Assembly (NCBI RefSeq): GCF_001898575.1
Contig: NZ_MKUD01000020.1
Location: 1-64,000 of the forward strand
Length of the DNA: 64,000 nucleotides
Source of the DNA: Spirosoma sp. 48-14
Lineage (GTDB): Bacteria; Bacteroidota; Bacteroidia; Cytophagales; Spirosomataceae
Direction of reading: 5' to 3'
Shown: in pieces, positions 61,810 through 64,000 of the stretch
How the letters are laid out: each line of letters opens with the position of its first letter
How positions within the stretch are numbered: the stretch's first letter is position 1
Made by a program: the position numbers and the translations under genes
Notes under the pieces: generated by a model
What the model was told of the DNA's origin: nothing
Database searches by the model: none
Seen by the model: the letters and a program-made list of their open reading frames with translations, nothing else

Positions 61810-63288
61810 ATGCTTACATTATTCCTGATTTTTTACCCCGTTGTAGCGGCTACGCTGATTCTGATGATCGGGGGAGAGCGGATAAAACAGGTAGCCCTGG
61901 TCGCTGCATTGATTGAGTTAGCCATTGCCGGGACGGCTTTAGTTAGCTTTAAGCCCGATGCAACCTCGCAATTTGGTTTCGACTATGCCTGGATTGGTTC
62001 GTTGGGCATTCGTTTCAGTGGGGGGATCGACGGTATTAGTATCCTGCTGGTATTGCTGACCGGCTTGCTGGTTCCATTCATTATCCTTTCTACCTTCAAT
62101 CGGTCCTATAAGCAACCCGCTACTTTTTATGCGCTGATGCTGTACATGCAGGCTGCGCTGATGGGTGTCTTTACAGCCCGTGACGGATTTTTGTTCTATC
62201 TGTTTTTTGAGGCAGCGCTGATTCCCATCTATTTCCTCGCAGCTATGTGGGGCGGAGAAAATCGGATTCCGGTTACCTTCAAGTTTTTTGTTTATACCAT
62301 CTTCGGAAGCCTGTTCATGCTGGTTGCACTAGTTTATCTATACTACCAGACACCTGCTACCTTAACGGCCCCCCATTCGGCGGCTATCGCTGATTTTTAC
62401 AAGCTAAAGCTGACTCCCGAAGCCCAAAACTGGCTGTTCTGGGCGTTTTTTATTGCTTTTGCTATCAAGATGCCGGTGTTCCCATTCCATACCTGGCAAC
62501 CTGACACATACGTCGAATCGCCCACACCAGCTACCATGCTGCTGGCAGGTATCATGCTCAAAATGGGCGTTTATGGCCTTATCCGGTTTATTTTACCGAT
62601 TGTTCCATTGGGTGTTGAAGCGTGGGGCAAAACGGCTATCATTCTGTCGGTGATTGGCATTGTTTACGGATCAATTATTGCTATTCGCCAGCGCGATATG
62701 AAACGATTGATTGCTTACTCATCGTTTTCGCACGTTGGTTTGATGGCGGCTGGTGTATTTTCGCAAACCGAAACAGGTATGCAGGGAGCCTTGGTACAAA
62801 TGCTTGCTCACGGTATCAACGTGGTCGGTATGTTCTTCGTGGCCGACGTAATTTTCTCACGTACCAATACGCGTCAGCTCGATCAGCTCGGTGGTATCAC
62901 ACAATCGACGCCTAAACTGACTGTCTTTTTCATGATTATGCTGCTGGGCAGCGTAGCGCTTCCGCTGACCAACGGTTTCGTAGGCGAGTTCCTGCTGCTA
63001 CATGGCGTCTTTACGTATAATCATTATCTGGGTTTGGCGGCTGGTTTCACCATCATTTTTGGGGCGGTATACATGCTGCGCTTATTCCAGAAAAGTATGT
63101 TTGGCCCGACCACATCCCGCACCGACACCTTTGCGGACCTGACCAGTTCCGAAAGTTGGGTATTTATTCCGCTGGTTGTTATGGTATTCTGGATTGGTGT
63201 TTATCCTAACACATTTTTGAAATTAACCGAACCTGCCGTTGCTAATCTGATGAAATACATTGGTACAACAGCGGTATCTATGAAATAA
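61810..63288 (+). CDS. nuoM: NADH-quinone oxidoreductase subunit M
   Basis: 492 residues, about 14 membrane helices. NuoM landmarks are FFEAALIPIYFLAAMWGGEN (conserved Glu), FHTWQPDTYVESPTPATMLL, LAGIMLKMGVYGLIRFILP and AYSSFSHVGLMAAGVFSQT. The variant WQPDTYVESP replaces the more common WLPDAHVEAP. It pumps protons in complex I. It follows nuoL with a 46-base gap. Confidence 0.95.
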   Translation: MLTLFLIFYPVVAATLILMIGGERIKQVALVAALIELAIAGTALVSFKPDATSQFGFDYAWIGSLGIRFSGGIDGISILLVLLTGLLVPFIILSTFNRSYKQPATFYALMLYMQAALMGVFTARDGFLFYLFFEAALIPIYFLAAMWGGENRIPVTFKFFVYTIFGSLFMLVALVYLYYQTPATLTAPHSAAIADFYKLKLTPEAQNWLFWAFFIAFAIKMPVFPFHTWQPDTYVESPTPATMLLAGIMLKMGVYGLIRFILPIVPLGVEAWGKTAIILSVIGIVYGSIIAIRQRDMKRLIAYSSFSHVGLMAAGVFSQTETGMQGALVQMLAHGINVVGMFFVADVIFSRTNTRQLDQLGGITQSTPKLTVFFMIMLLGSVALPLTNGFVGEFLLLHGVFTYNHYLGLAAGFTIIFGAVYMLRLFQKSMFGPTTSRTDTFADLTSSESWVFIPLVVMVFWIGVYPNTFLKLTEPAVANLMKYIGTTAVSMK

Positions 63289-63369
63289 AGCGGTCTGTTG
63301 GTAGGAGTAGCCATAGAGTGGCTAGCCTTCCTGCTAACAACCATTGATTATCGACTAATTACTGAAGGT
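63289..63369. repeat. Hairpin and repeat words between nuoM and nuoN
   Basis: TAGCCA-TAGAG-TGGCTA forms a tight stem, extended by GTTGGTAGGA / TTCCTGCTAACAAC. The gap ends with ATTATCGACTA, the word also found before nuoL. Confidence 0.5.
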
Positions 63370-64000
63370 ATGCTTCCCATCGTTTTGTTATCGGTTTTTG
63401 GTATTGGGTTGTTGTTTCTGGGCTTTATGAAGTCGAGAGCTATACTACTGCCTGCCACCTTATTGTTTCTGGTTGTTGCACTAGCCGTTAATTTCATAGA
63501 CTGGAATAAGTCCTATCTGTATTTTAATGACATGCTGCGCACCAATAACCTGGCGATGGTTTTTACAGCCATCATACTTCTTTCGGCCTTTATGGTAGTA
63601 GCGTTGTCGAGCAATTTTCTGAACGACGAGTCAGCACAACCCGCTGAATATTATGCTATTATCTTATTTTCGCTGGTAGGCGCCATCATGATGGTGGGCT
63701 TTGAGAACCTGATCATGCTTTTTGTTGGGGTCGAAATCCTGTCCATATCCATGTACGTTCTAACCGGGAGCGATAAACGGAACCTGCGCTCGAACGAAGC
63801 AGCCATGAAGTATTTTCTGATGGGTTCCTTTGCTACTGGTATTATGTTGTTCGGGATGGCGTTGCTGTATGGCGCTACTGGTTCATTTACCATTGCAGGC
63901 ATTGCGTCGTATGCTGCTCATCCGCAGGTGGGCCTTTCACTATTGCTATATGTTGGCTTGTTGATGCTCCTGATTGGGCTATTATTCAAAGTGTCGGCGG
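63370..64000 (+). CDS. nuoN: NADH-quinone oxidoreductase subunit N, cut by the window edge
   Basis: ATG 63370 opens a frame that runs to the last base, 210 codons so far. The sequence is hydrophobic from the start (LPIVLLSVFGIGLLFLGFM). The NuoN hallmark GVEILSISMYVLTGSDKRNL is present, followed by SNEAAMKYFLMGSFATGIML and ALLYGATGSFTIAGIASY. About 60% of a normal NuoN is present; the rest lies beyond the window. The order nuoK-L-M-N fits complex I gene order. Confidence 0.93.
   Translation, partial: MLPIVLLSVFGIGLLFLGFMKSRAILLPATLLFLVVALAVNFIDWNKSYLYFNDMLRTNNLAMVFTAIILLSAFMVVALSSNFLNDESAQPAEYYAIILFSLVGAIMMVGFENLIMLFVGVEILSISMYVLTGSDKRNLRSNEAAMKYFLMGSFATGIMLFGMALLYGATGSFTIAGIASYAAHPQVGLSLLLYVGLLMLLIGLLFKVSA

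Overview
This 64 kb window looks like chromosome from a Gram-negative member of the Bacteroidota, most likely a Cytophagales genus close to Spirosoma. The placement rests on type IX secretion sorting domains, a C25 gingipain-like peptidase, a TMF-type repeat protein, DUF4783 and DUF6702 proteins, TAnnTTTG-like -7 promoter elements, weak Shine-Dalgarno signals, and MreB/MreC/MreD, Lon, RseP, Dxr and Nuo proteins of Bacteroidota type. This is inferred from protein resemblance; no database search was possible. I see no rRNA, tRNA, transposase, integrase or CRISPR array.

Layout. 0-4 kb: an unrecognised gene cut by the left edge, then a secreted 17-residue-repeat protein. 4-14 kb: SNF2 helicase, small membrane proteins, a PyrR-like phosphoribosyltransferase, a secreted dipeptidyl peptidase IV, a nitrilase and an MscS channel. 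13.8-24 kb: an orphan RiPP pair (PqqD-like B1 plus lasso-type B2 protease), a giant secreted nuclease-like protein, a T9SS-sorted protein, an unannotated 47-codon RiPP precursor with a canonical lasso-type leader, a lipoprotein and a C25 peptidase. 24-32 kb: a planctomycete-type cluster on the minus strand (DUF1501, DUF1549/DUF1553 cytochrome, cytochrome-LRR membrane protein, beta-propeller). 32-36 kb: Spy-like protein, free-Met-sulfoxide reductase and mreBCD. 36-43 kb: GH3-like protein, dxr, rseP and DUF6702, with an AT-rich two-gene cassette (RecF/OLD-like ATPase plus HNH-like protein) seamlessly inserted between GH3 and dxr. 43-50 kb: lon, a sugar epimerase, an outer-membrane protein, icd and a Dabb protein. 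50-54 kb: a glycerol/polyol locus (glpK, alditol oxidase-like, glpF). 54-64 kb: an MDR oxidoreductase, ExbB/ExbD, a Rieske-FAD reductase, a DEDD exonuclease and nuoKLMN, with nuoN cut by the right edge.

Two accessory systems stand out. The first is the ATPase/HNH pair, which resembles Septu (PtuAB)-type phage defence but has an HNH partner lacking the usual zinc cysteines. The second is the dispersed RiPP set: the precursor at 19837-19980 carries the YxxPxLxxxG motif that B1 proteins recognise, but no lasso cyclase is present in the window.

Many intergenic gaps hold long self-complementary repeats belonging to several word families. They abut stop codons or start codons and probably act as terminators or mobile palindromes.

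Start codons were re-examined for every gene. Where the longest frame began with TTG or GTG, or ran through an intergenic repeat, a downstream ATG was chosen and the reason is given.
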